Assembly (NCBI GenBank): GCA_028277765.1
Contig: JANQFQ010000006.1
Coordinates: 1 to 64,000 of the forward strand
From: Desulfobacterales bacterium
Lineage (GTDB): Bacteria; Desulfobacterota; Desulfobacteria; Desulfobacterales; SURF-7
DNA: 64,000 nt
Reading direction: 5' to 3'
In this document: positions 18,726 through 26,437 of the stretch, one piece after another
How positions within the stretch are numbered: the first letter of the stretch is position 1
Layout: the number at the start of each line of letters is the position of its first letter
The notes under the pieces: model-generated
What the model was told of the DNA's origin: nothing
What the model saw: only the letters and a program-made list of their open reading frames with translations
Databases searched by the model: none
Translations under genes and position numbers: made by a program

Positions 18726-20477
18726 TTACTTAAGTCCATAATGATCCAGATACCGGTAAAGAGTTGCCCGCCCGATACCAAGCATTTTTGCAGCCTCTTT
18801 TCTGTTCCCTTCTGACTTTGCAAGGGCCATCAGGACCTCTTCTTTTTTCATCTTTAACGCCGGCCCTGGTTTCGCAGGTACTTTTTCTTCATAGTTGACT
18901 ATCTCCGGAGGCAGATGTTCAGGTTCAATGTTACCTGCCCTGCATTTTACATAAATATACCCCACTGCATTATGGAGTTCACGAACATTCCCGGGCCAGG
19001 AATATCCGGTTAAAAGGTCCATGACCTCGTTGGACGGTGTCAGTACCGGCCTCTTTAATTCAAGGGCTGTCAGCTCAAGAAAGTGCTCAACCAGCATGGG
19101 GATGTCAAGCCGTCGCTCCCTTAATGTGGGGAGAGTAATCGGCACAACACACAGCCGATAAAAAAGGTCCCGCCTGAATTTCTTCTTTTCCATCATTTTC
19201 CGAAGATTCTGATTGGTCGCGCTGATAATCCGGACATCCACCTGGATCGATTCCTCTCCGCCCACCCGTTCAAACCGCTGCTCCTGAAGCACACGTAGAA
19301 GTTTCACCTGCATGGCTGGAGACAGCTCCCCCACTTCATCAAGAAATATGGTGCCGCCATCTGCCAGTTCAAACCGCCCTTTTCTCTCCTGTACCGCCCC
19401 TGAAAACGCGCCTTTTTCATGGCCGAACAGCTCGCTTTCAAGTACACCTTCAGGCAATGCGCCACAGTTAATGGCGACAAATGGGTTTTCCGCTCTCGGC
19501 CCTGTGTCATGGATGGCGTTTGCCACAAGCTCTTTTCCTGTTCCGCTTTCGCCTTCTATAAGAACCGGGACCAGGACATTACTCACTTCGCGTATCTGGT
19601 CAAACAGCTCAAGCATCTTGGGATCCCGCCCGATCAATCCCCCGATTGAATGATGATGCTTTATCCGGCTCTTAAGTTGTTTAAGCTCAGTTTCATCCTT
19701 AAACGATATCAGCGCCCCCACACCTTCATTATCAGAATCCGACACCGGCATGATGGACATTTTCAGGATACGGAGTTTTCCGTCAGGCCTGGTAAAAGAG
19801 ACTTCGCTTTCTTCAACCTGGTCAATATTTTTCTGTGTTATACTCTCACAAAAATCGCACATCCCGCCACAGAACCTTCCTGGAAACACTTCATGGCAGT
19901 CTTTCCCGATCAGTTCTTCCCGCCTGTAGCCGGTTATTTCTTCAGCAGCCTTGTTAAAAAAAAATATCCGCCGGGTTGTTGTGTGCGCCATAACACCGTC
20001 AATCAGGTTGTCAAGAAGCAGCTCAAGATTGCGACGTGTAACAAACAGCGCGTGGAGCAGACCAGCGCTAAAAAGAATTTTTATCCTGTCCTCCAGCATA
20101 TCCCGCGCTATCCTTAACTCTTCTTCAATCTCTTCTTCGTCTTCCCCAGGATCAGGATCAGGCACGGCCCAGCTGAAATTCGGGGGCATACCGGGGAGGT
20201 TGGGACTGCAGGTCTGGTCAAAATCGCCGAGTGTAATGATAAGGTCAAACATAAATGGCTCAATATCAACCAGTGTTTTCAGCGTTAGAATGGATATATC
20301 CATCCCTTTTTCCTGCATTACATCCTGGGTAATGGGATTTAATTTCGGCGGCATCATGGTAGCACTTGTAAAATCAATATCAGCTTTGTTCATCTTGCGG
20401 GCAAAACATTCAGCCATCAGCTCAAGATTATTGCCGCCGTCACTTAAAAAAAGAATGTGGTGTTTTGCCTCTGTCAT
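18726..20477 (-). CDS. sigma-54 activator with degenerate ArsC/LMW-phosphatase sensor domain
   Basis: Residues 1-140 follow the ArsC/low-molecular-weight phosphatase fold: ILFLSDGGNNLELMAECFAR aligns with the P-loop region, and SWAVPDPDPGEDEEEIEEEL with the C-terminal part of arsenate reductases. The catalytic Cys and Arg of CX5R are replaced (Ser and Leu), so it cannot be a phosphatase of that type. A PAS domain (150-265) carries a Cys cluster (CHEVFPGRFCGGMCDFC). The AAA+ domain (280-510) has GESGTGKE, GAFSGA in place of GAFTGA, and DEVGELS; a Fis-type helix-turn-helix ends the protein (GNRKEAAKMLGIGRATLYRYL). It activates sigma-54 promoters; the inducer is unknown. Confidence 0.88.
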   Translation of the reverse strand: MTEAKHHILFLSDGGNNLELMAECFARKMNKADIDFTSATMMPPKLNPITQDVMQEKGMDISILTLKTLVDIEPFMFDLIITLGDFDQTCSPNLPGMPPNFSWAVPDPDPGEDEEEIEEELRIARDMLEDRIKILFSAGLLHALFVTRRNLELLLDNLIDGVMAHTTTRRIFFFNKAAEEITGYRREELIGKDCHEVFPGRFCGGMCDFCESITQKNIDQVEESEVSFTRPDGKLRILKMSIMPVSDSDNEGVGALISFKDETELKQLKSRIKHHHSIGGLIGRDPKMLELFDQIREVSNVLVPVLIEGESGTGKELVANAIHDTGPRAENPFVAINCGALPEGVLESELFGHEKGAFSGAVQERKGRFELADGGTIFLDEVGELSPAMQVKLLRVLQEQRFERVGGEESIQVDVRIISATNQNLRKMMEKKKFRRDLFYRLCVVPITLPTLRERRLDIPMLVEHFLELTALELKRPVLTPSNEVMDLLTGYSWPGNVRELHNAVGYIYVKCRAGNIEPEHLPPEIVNYEEKVPAKPGPALKMKKEEVLMALAKSEGNRKEAAKMLGIGRATLYRYLDHYGLK

Positions 20478-20522
20478 CTGTTTCCGCTTTAAATCATAAA
20501 ATTATTATACAGGGATACTTTT

Positions 20523-20539
20523 TTTACATAATTTGTAAA
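20523..20539. promoter_or_regulatory. short inverted repeat in a divergent promoter region
   Basis: TTTACA-N5-TGTAAA lies between the sigma-54 activator (minus) and the kinase operon (plus), about 46 bases upstream of the minus-strand start. It could be an operator, but six-base arms in AT-rich DNA are weak evidence. Confidence 0.25.
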
Positions 20540-20633
20540 TAATATCAACAGAATAAATATTTACAATCATGCTATCACAGTTCTAGGGAGAGATAAGAAT
20601 CGCCTAAAAATCACCTTAAAGAAACAAAGGCGC

Positions 20634-20648
20634 TGGCACACAAATTGC
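20634..20648 (+). promoter_or_regulatory. sigma-54 promoter of the kinase/activator/archaemetzincin operon
   Basis: TGGCAC-N5-TTGC has the invariant GG and GC exactly 12 bases apart, matching the -24/-12 consensus. The expected transcription start is near 20660, 32 bases before the kinase ATG at 20692. The operon encodes a sigma-54 activator itself, so autoregulation is plausible. Confidence 0.8.
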
Positions 20649-20691
20649 GTACTTATTAACTAAAACACTATATGTAGGATTGGTATTCGAT

Positions 20692-21852
20692 ATGGCTAAA
20701 AATCAGATTATTCTCGAAAAAATGATTTCAGATTTTTTAATGCAATTAAAAAATGCGCCAATTTTGATTTTAAATACTGATTTTACAATTGACCAGGCAA
20801 ATGAGGCATTTCTCAGTACAACAGGCAAGACAGCCGAAGAAGTTGAAAAGTCTTACTGTTATCAGACTATTTACGGTTATGAAGCACACTGTTTCAGTGC
20901 ACAGCCTGAATTTCCCTGCCCAGTCCTGGAAACAATGCGGTCAAAAGAATCCGCCCAGGCAATACACGAATTTCCTACTATAAATAACAGTTCAGCCTTT
21001 TATAACGTTGTTTCGTACCCGATAAAAAACAGTGCCGGAGAAGTAGTAAAAGTAATTGAAATCTGGCAGGATCTTACAGATGAATTTCTGACAAGGATGA
21101 ACAAAAGAACGAAACAGTTAAAAGACGATATAAACCATGTCATTCATGAAGACCGTATGATTTCTCTGGGAAAACTTTCAGCCAGTTGTGTCCATGAAAT
21201 AAACAATCCTATCCAGGGTCTTTTGACCTTTAGTCATCTGATGGAAAAAACGCTGGCTAAACAGGAACTCTCTGAAGATGATATTGAAGATATGCGAAAA
21301 TATGCGCCAATAATGTCAGCTGAATTGGAGCGCTGCGGCAACATCGTTTCAGGGCTTCTCTCATTTGCCCGTGAAGCACCAGGCACTAAGACAAACATAG
21401 AATTAAACGACTTGATCAACTCTGTCTTTTTACTTACCCGCCACAAAATGCAATTGCAAAACATTGAATCTGATATCATTCTGCAAAAACATCCACTAGT
21501 AATCAGGGGAGATAAAAATCAGGTGCAGCAATGCCTGCTTAACATCATCTTCAATGCCATTGAAGCCATGCCTGAAGGGGGAAAACTGGATATCGCCATT
21601 GGACAGGATGAAACAGACCGGCAATGCCGCGTAAAAATTACAGATACTGGATGTGGTATTTCACAAGAGAACCTAGGGAACATATTTGATCCTTTCTTTT
21701 CTACAAAAAAAGAGAATGAGGGAACAGGCCTGGGCTTATCAATAGCTTACGGTGTGATAAAAAGCCATGGCGGAGATATTCAAGTCACCAGTAAAACTGG
21801 TGAAGGGAGCACCGTCACAATTACTTTTCCAATGTATTTATCTGATGATTAA
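20692..21852 (+). CDS. cytoplasmic PAS sensor histidine kinase
   Basis: It has no transmembrane segment. A PAS domain (about 20-125) contains three spaced cysteines (SYCYQ, AHCFSA, FPCPV). The HisKA box reads GKLSASCVHEINNPIQGLL, an NtrB/ZraS-like H-box, and the HATPase has DTGCGIS and GTGLGLSI. It probably phosphorylates the NtrC-type regulator encoded 18 bases downstream. The ORF track starts at a TTG at 20680, but the ATG at 20692 has TAGGA at better spacing. Transcription should begin at the sigma-54 promoter just upstream. Confidence 0.9.
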   Translation: MAKNQIILEKMISDFLMQLKNAPILILNTDFTIDQANEAFLSTTGKTAEEVEKSYCYQTIYGYEAHCFSAQPEFPCPVLETMRSKESAQAIHEFPTINNSSAFYNVVSYPIKNSAGEVVKVIEIWQDLTDEFLTRMNKRTKQLKDDINHVIHEDRMISLGKLSASCVHEINNPIQGLLTFSHLMEKTLAKQELSEDDIEDMRKYAPIMSAELERCGNIVSGLLSFAREAPGTKTNIELNDLINSVFLLTRHKMQLQNIESDIILQKHPLVIRGDKNQVQQCLLNIIFNAIEAMPEGGKLDIAIGQDETDRQCRVKITDTGCGISQENLGNIFDPFFSTKKENEGTGLGLSIAYGVIKSHGGDIQVTSKTGEGSTVTITFPMYLSDD

Positions 21853-21870
21853 TCTCAATGAAGATAAAAT

Positions 21871-23220
21871 ATGAAGAATAACATGAGCATCATGATAGTA
21901 GATGATGAAATGGTTGTTAGAGAATCTTTTTATCACTGGTTTAAACAGTCAGGTTACAGAATTGACACTGCTGAGAACGGCATGGAAGCATTGAAAAAGA
22001 TGGAGCAGAACCATATTGATGTGATGTTTGTTGATATTAAAATGCCAAAAATGAGCGGTATCGAACTTCTGGAAAAAATTAAACAGGAATATCCTGAAAC
22101 AATTGTTGTTATTATTACCGCTTTTGGAAGCATAGAGACCGCTGTTCAAGCCATGAAAATGGGTGCGGCTGACTATCTTTTAAAACCTTTCAAACCTGAG
22201 CAACTTAATCTGGTTATGGAAAAGATAATCCAGCAGCAAAAAGTATCTGCTGAATTTAATTATCTTAAAAGCAGGCTTAATCAGATAACCCGATTTGAAA
22301 ATATTATCGGCCAGTCACCAGTAATGAAAAAGCTGTTTGATATCATACAGGAAGTGGCTATCAGCGATGCTACTATCCTTATCCTAGGTGAAACAGGAAC
22401 AGGAAAGGAGCTTGTGGCAAAAGCCATTCATGCAAAAAGCAATAGAAACCAATGTCCTTTTGTTGCCATCAACTGTGGTACAATTCCCGATTCTCTTATG
22501 GCCAGCGAACTGTTCGGTCACCAGAAAGGTGCTTTTACTGGGGCTTCAAATACGCGTAAGGGTTTTCTTGAAGTTGTTTCCGGTGGGACTCTTTTCCTAG
22601 ATGAAGTAGGTGAGATAAGCTCAAAAATGCAGGTAGATCTTTTACGGGTACTGGAAGATAAAAAAATTGTCCGTGTCGGCAACAGTTACCCTGTTGACGT
22701 CGATTTTCGTCTCATATCAGCCACCCGTCGCAATCTAAAAAAGCAGATGGAACGGAACCTGTTTCGAGCCGATTTTTTTTATCGTATTAATGTCGTGACA
22801 ATCGAAATCCCTCCGTTAAGAGAAAGAAAAGATGATATACCATTGCTGGCCGATCATTTCTTGAAAAAATACAGCGGAGAAACAAAAAAACAGATTGATC
22901 GGTTTTCTAAAAACACCATGACTCGGTTACTCGGTTATGACTGGCCTGGAAATGTCCGTGAACTTGAAAATGCTATTGAAAGAGCGGTTGTTGTGTCAAA
23001 GAAAAAGGCTCTTAGTACGGAGGATTTTCCCTTTTTAGAAGCCACCAAGACCGGGCAGACAAAACAACTTTCTCTTTTAGAAAGTGAAAAAGCTTGTCTC
23101 TGCCAAGCTTTGGAAACAGCCGGATGGAATGTAACCCAGGCGGCAAAGCTTCTTGATATTAACAGGGTCACCTTGCATAAAAAAATTAAAAGGTATAATT
23201 TAAAACGGGCAGAACACTAA
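21871..23220 (+). CDS. NtrC-family sigma-54 response regulator
   Basis: The receiver domain (1-120) has DDE, the phospho-Asp in MFVDIKMPKMSG and a KPF lysine. The AAA+ domain (about 145-380) contains GETGTGKE, the intact sigma-54 contact loop GAFTGA, GGTLFLDEVGE and RADFFYRINVV. A Fis-type helix-turn-helix ends the 449-residue protein (WNVTQAAKLLDINRVTLHKKI). It is the cognate regulator of the kinase upstream and likely drives the sigma-54 promoter at 20634. The archaemetzincin gene follows after 17 bases. Confidence 0.93.
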   Translation: MKNNMSIMIVDDEMVVRESFYHWFKQSGYRIDTAENGMEALKKMEQNHIDVMFVDIKMPKMSGIELLEKIKQEYPETIVVIITAFGSIETAVQAMKMGAADYLLKPFKPEQLNLVMEKIIQQQKVSAEFNYLKSRLNQITRFENIIGQSPVMKKLFDIIQEVAISDATILILGETGTGKELVAKAIHAKSNRNQCPFVAINCGTIPDSLMASELFGHQKGAFTGASNTRKGFLEVVSGGTLFLDEVGEISSKMQVDLLRVLEDKKIVRVGNSYPVDVDFRLISATRRNLKKQMERNLFRADFFYRINVVTIEIPPLRERKDDIPLLADHFLKKYSGETKKQIDRFSKNTMTRLLGYDWPGNVRELENAIERAVVVSKKKALSTEDFPFLEATKTGQTKQLSLLESEKACLCQALETAGWNVTQAAKLLDINRVTLHKKIKRYNLKRAEH

Positions 23221-23237
23221 TCCGGAGAAATTATACC

Positions 23238-23777
23238 TTGGGGAAAAAAGAAAAATTTATCGGTGTACTTCCTGTCGGCACTGTCTCTGATCTTGCGTCT
23301 AAAGTGGTTGCCGCACATATTACATCAATTTTTACTCTTCCAACAAAAGTCCTTCCCTGCCTCAAACATCCTTCTTATGCGTTTGACAAAAAAAGATCAC
23401 AATATGATGCAGGCGCCATTATCAATTTTATGGAAAATTCATACATGGGAAATGATGAAAAAATTATCTGCATTTGCGATCTTGATCTTTTTGTCCCCAT
23501 ATTTACACATGTTTTCGGCCAGGCCCGGCAGGGTGGAAAATGTGCTGTTGTTTCTATTTACAGGTTTTACGCGGCACAATCCAGTGATCCTGATCCAGGA
23601 ATGTATGAACGGCTGGCTAAAATATCCCTTCACGAACTTGGGCATCTTTTTGACATGATTCACTGCTCAGATGAGCGCTGTCTTATGCACTATTCTGACA
23701 GTATTGAAACACTGGATAATATTATGATGAACTTCTGCCGGTACTGTTCAAAGGCCTTTAACACTCATTTTTCATAA
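23238..23777 (+). CDS. archaemetzincin-like zinc metalloprotease
   Basis: The C-terminal part has HELGHLFDMIHC followed by CLMH and, 18 residues later, CRYC. This fits the archaemetzincin signature: an HExxH zinc site with additional cysteines for a structural metal. Length (179 residues) is normal. There is no signal peptide, so it is cytoplasmic; physiological substrates of the family are not known. The start is a TTG with GGAGA upstream, and no ATG lies near the conserved beginning (IGVLPVG). Being third in a sigma-54-promoted kinase/regulator operon is unusual and suggests induced expression. Confidence 0.85.
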   Translation: MGKKEKFIGVLPVGTVSDLASKVVAAHITSIFTLPTKVLPCLKHPSYAFDKKRSQYDAGAIINFMENSYMGNDEKIICICDLDLFVPIFTHVFGQARQGGKCAVVSIYRFYAAQSSDPDPGMYERLAKISLHELGHLFDMIHCSDERCLMHYSDSIETLDNIMMNFCRYCSKAFNTHFS

Positions 23778-23912
23778 ACTACCATGTTCGTTAGATCACA
23801 ACGAAATGGGACACGGATAAACACGGATTTTCGCGGATTAATTTCTTTTGTCGTTCGCTAAGTACGCTAATCAGGGAGAGAATTCCGTAGATCACTCTAT
23901 TCTGCTGCTAAG

Positions 23913-24824
23913 TTATTGATCAAGAAAAGTTGTCACCAGCTGATCCCATTCTAGCCCCTTTACACTTCCAAAGATATCTTTTACCGGCACACCGCCTGTG
24001 GCAGCGAGTTTTTTGTATTCAGGTGAAATCAGTCCGAGGAGCTTCTGGCTCTCTTCATCTATCCATTCCATACTTTCAGAACTATAAAAAAGTTTTTTCA
24101 GATTTCTTTTCGGCATATCTGTTTCTACAGTAAAGAGCCACCCTTTATCATACGGATCATCATGCGCTATTTCAGGATGAGCAGAAACGCCATAGTTTAC
24201 CGCCAGCACTGTACCGGAAACAGGAGATATGGCGGCCGCGGTCCTGTTATCCCTTTCGAAGCTTACACACGTTTTGCCCTGTTTTAACTTTGTTCCAATT
24301 TCAGGCATGTTGATTGAATCCATCGGTCCGAAAAGCCTGACAAGAAAATCATCGAAACCCACCCGGCTGAAACCCCCATGTTGAAAACATGTCCATGTAT
24401 GACATGGATGATAATAGTATTCCTCTGCAACCTGATAACCAGAAGCTGACTTAACTTCTTTGACTTTCGGCTTTTGTGATAAATCAAATTCATCTAGCCA
24501 TTGATCATAACTGCAGTGATTGCATTCATAGTTATTCGGACATGTTTTTGGCGGATCAATCCGACCGGTCAATACATGGCGGCAGGGTCTTTCATCATTT
24601 TTGTACCTTTTTCTCAAATATTCAGCCCATGCCGGCGGCTTGTACGGCTTTTTCCCTTTTGTCTTTGCCTTCATGGCTTTTGCCATGCCTGTATCAAAGG
24701 GACATGATGTGCAGTCATAAGCATTGTCGCATAAACGAAAAGTTACAACCCCCGCCTTCATCCATATGCATTCATTATCGATGACCTTTAATCCCGCGAT
24801 TTTAACCTCTTTTTTCTGTGTCAT
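23913..24824 (-). CDS. GcvH-like protein with Cys-rich N-terminus, lipoyl lysine absent
   Basis: The C-terminal half resembles glycine-cleavage H protein: GFSRVGFDDFLVRLFGPMDSI and AAAISPVSGTVLAVN match the H-protein hammerhead. The lysine that carries lipoate, expected seven residues before the SPVSG segment, is not present, so this is not a working GcvH. The first 125 residues hold pairs of cysteines (CTSCPF, CRHVL, CNHCSYDQW), possibly for metal binding. AAGGAG precedes the ATG, and a consensus sigma-54 promoter lies about 50 bases upstream. Its proximity to CooS and Fe-S genes suggests a redox-related role, which is inference. Confidence 0.75.
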   Translation of the reverse strand: MTQKKEVKIAGLKVIDNECIWMKAGVVTFRLCDNAYDCTSCPFDTGMAKAMKAKTKGKKPYKPPAWAEYLRKRYKNDERPCRHVLTGRIDPPKTCPNNYECNHCSYDQWLDEFDLSQKPKVKEVKSASGYQVAEEYYYHPCHTWTCFQHGGFSRVGFDDFLVRLFGPMDSINMPEIGTKLKQGKTCVSFERDNRTAAAISPVSGTVLAVNYGVSAHPEIAHDDPYDKGWLFTVETDMPKRNLKKLFYSSESMEWIDEESQKLLGLISPEYKKLAATGGVPVKDIFGSVKGLEWDQLVTTFLDQ

Positions 24825-24872
24825 TGTTTTACTCCTTGTTTAATAAGAATTATTTGCCTGCATACTGCTTTA

Positions 24873-24887
24873 GCAACCTGGATGCCA
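24873..24887 (-). promoter_or_regulatory. sigma-54 promoter of the GcvH-like gene
   Basis: On the minus strand TGGCATCCAGGTTGC has GG and GC 12 bases apart. Transcription would start near 24861, 37 bases before the ATG. The rest of 24825-25114 shows no other feature. Confidence 0.7.
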
Positions 24888-25114
24888 ATTCTGGGAAAAA
24901 GTTGATCGACGACATACCTCATTATTTCAGCTTGTTGTAAAATCGATGCCTGGATGTTGCTAAAAAAGAAATGGATTGAAGGAAAAAAGAAAAAAGGAAG
25001 TGATGTTTCTGGCTACATATCTGTCTTACAAAAAGTCATCTTAAAGCAATTATACCTTATAAAACATCATGTTATACAGGTGTAACCAAGGGCTACAACT
25101 ACTGTTGCTTTTAT

Positions 25115-26245
25115 TTACATTCTGTAAAGGTCTTTTGGTAAAGGTGTTCCACCAAGGGCAATTCGCGCGATATCACCTAAAAAAATTAGAGGCATTTCAT
25201 GCGCAGAAGCAATAGTTGCGAGTGAGTGTATACACATGGGACAGAGACACACCATAGCTTGTGCTCCGTTCTCTTTTGCATCTAGAATGTTAAGCTCCTG
25301 ATCAGGACCAGGATCTCCATTATTGAGCATTAGTTTTATGGCAGCACAGCACATTGCCTCTTCCCTGTCATACTCTCGCTGTACCCGTTTTACGCCTGTC
25401 AATTCAAATATCTCATCAATATAATGCTCTTTTTCAGGTGTATAACATGAAGCGCATGGGCGCTGATAAGCGACTTCAATATTTAAAGGTTTAATCCTGT
25501 TTTTTTTTGCATTGAGATATCCGGCAAGATATTCAGACAAATGAACCGGCCTGAACGGGACATCAATACCGTATTCAGGCGCAATTTTCGCGAGCATGGC
25601 ATAGCAGTCATCATGAAAACAGACGATCTCCCTGGCGCCGGTAAGAGCAAGGCGGTCAACCATCTCTTTAGCGTGTTTTTCCTGTATACTTACCGCGCCG
25701 CTGTGGCTGAACAGAACCCAGCAGAAATACGGTTTACCTCCGACACGCGGCAGGTCATAAAGTTCTCCCTGTATAAGATGGGGGTCTGTTTTTTCAAACA
25801 CGCATGTTGTCATTACCTTTTTAGCCCGTGGATAAGACTGCAGCTCACCTGTAAACGCATACCTGCTTTCGGTCTTTTCAGCGTCATTTCTGGAAATAAA
25901 TGTTTCATGCTTTTCCTGAAGTTCAGCGATAAGATCGAACGGATTCGCGTCATTGGGACATATTTCGTTGCATGCATAGCAGGTGATACACTGTCGAAGT
26001 ACAGGCGTTTGATCTCCGTTTATCATCGCCTTCATCCATTCTACTGCCCGGTCCTGTTCCACATCTATCCAGTAGCATTCCGTAAGACAGTCGCCGCAAC
26101 AATCACAAAATTTTTCTTTGAACATAGCAAAACCTTTTTTAAACATGTAATTACAAACGCCGATAAATCTATTGATATATTTTTTTGTTTGAACAGGCTT
26201 ATCTATCTGTTCGGCGAATTCCTCTTCATCATCCTCTATAACCAT
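25115..26245 (-). CDS. Fe-S oxidoreductase with ferredoxin motif and CCG domains (HdrD/GlpC-like)
   Basis: Two ferredoxin-type clusters are encoded near the N-terminus (CDCCGDCLTEC and CITCYACNEIC). The C-terminal half has CCG-type segments: CASCYTPEKE, then EAMCCAAIKLM and CLCPMCIHSL, as in heterodisulfide reductase-like subunits. It is cytoplasmic and probably passes electrons between ferredoxin or CODH-linked partners. A terminator separates it from CooS upstream, so it may have its own promoter. The start is doubtful: the ATG at 26125, directly before FKEKFCDCCGDC, has AAAGG upstream, whereas the ORF-track start has no ribosome-binding site. Confidence 0.8.
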   Translation of the reverse strand: MVIEDDEEEFAEQIDKPVQTKKYINRFIGVCNYMFKKGFAMFKEKFCDCCGDCLTECYWIDVEQDRAVEWMKAMINGDQTPVLRQCITCYACNEICPNDANPFDLIAELQEKHETFISRNDAEKTESRYAFTGELQSYPRAKKVMTTCVFEKTDPHLIQGELYDLPRVGGKPYFCWVLFSHSGAVSIQEKHAKEMVDRLALTGAREIVCFHDDCYAMLAKIAPEYGIDVPFRPVHLSEYLAGYLNAKKNRIKPLNIEVAYQRPCASCYTPEKEHYIDEIFELTGVKRVQREYDREEAMCCAAIKLMLNNGDPGPDQELNILDAKENGAQAMVCLCPMCIHSLATIASAHEMPLIFLGDIARIALGGTPLPKDLYRM

Positions 26246-26300
26246 ACGATCGGATGGATTGTATATATGAGCTCATTTTATCTCTTTTTATAATTAAATT

Positions 26301-26379
26301 AAAAAAAGTGCCTGAAGTAAAGAACGATATTTTTTAAAATAGTTGTTATAGTTGAATCATTCTTCTATTTTCAGGCACT
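26301..26379 (-). terminator. intrinsic terminator downstream of cooS
   Basis: On the minus strand AGTGCCTGAA (26379-26370) pairs with TTCAGGCACT (26316-26307), with further pairing of AAGAAT and GTTCTT inside, and is followed by a run of seven T. It sits 59 bases after the cooS stop codon. Confidence 0.75.
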
Positions 26380-26437
26380 CATCAGTTTACTTTATCCATT
26401 GGCCTTCAGTGTTTGAAAATCACGAAAACAGTTGCAT

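Noticed and set aside
23806-23850. ACACGGATAAACACGGATT tandem-like sequence between convergent genes
   Set aside because: Probably a common short intergenic repeat remnant; only two imperfect 9-base units are visible and no structure can be supported.
25541-26293. 250-codon plus-strand ORF opposite the CCG-domain Fe-S gene
   Set aside because: The opposite strand encodes an obvious Fe-S protein with conserved Cys motifs; the ORF has no domain and no translation signal.
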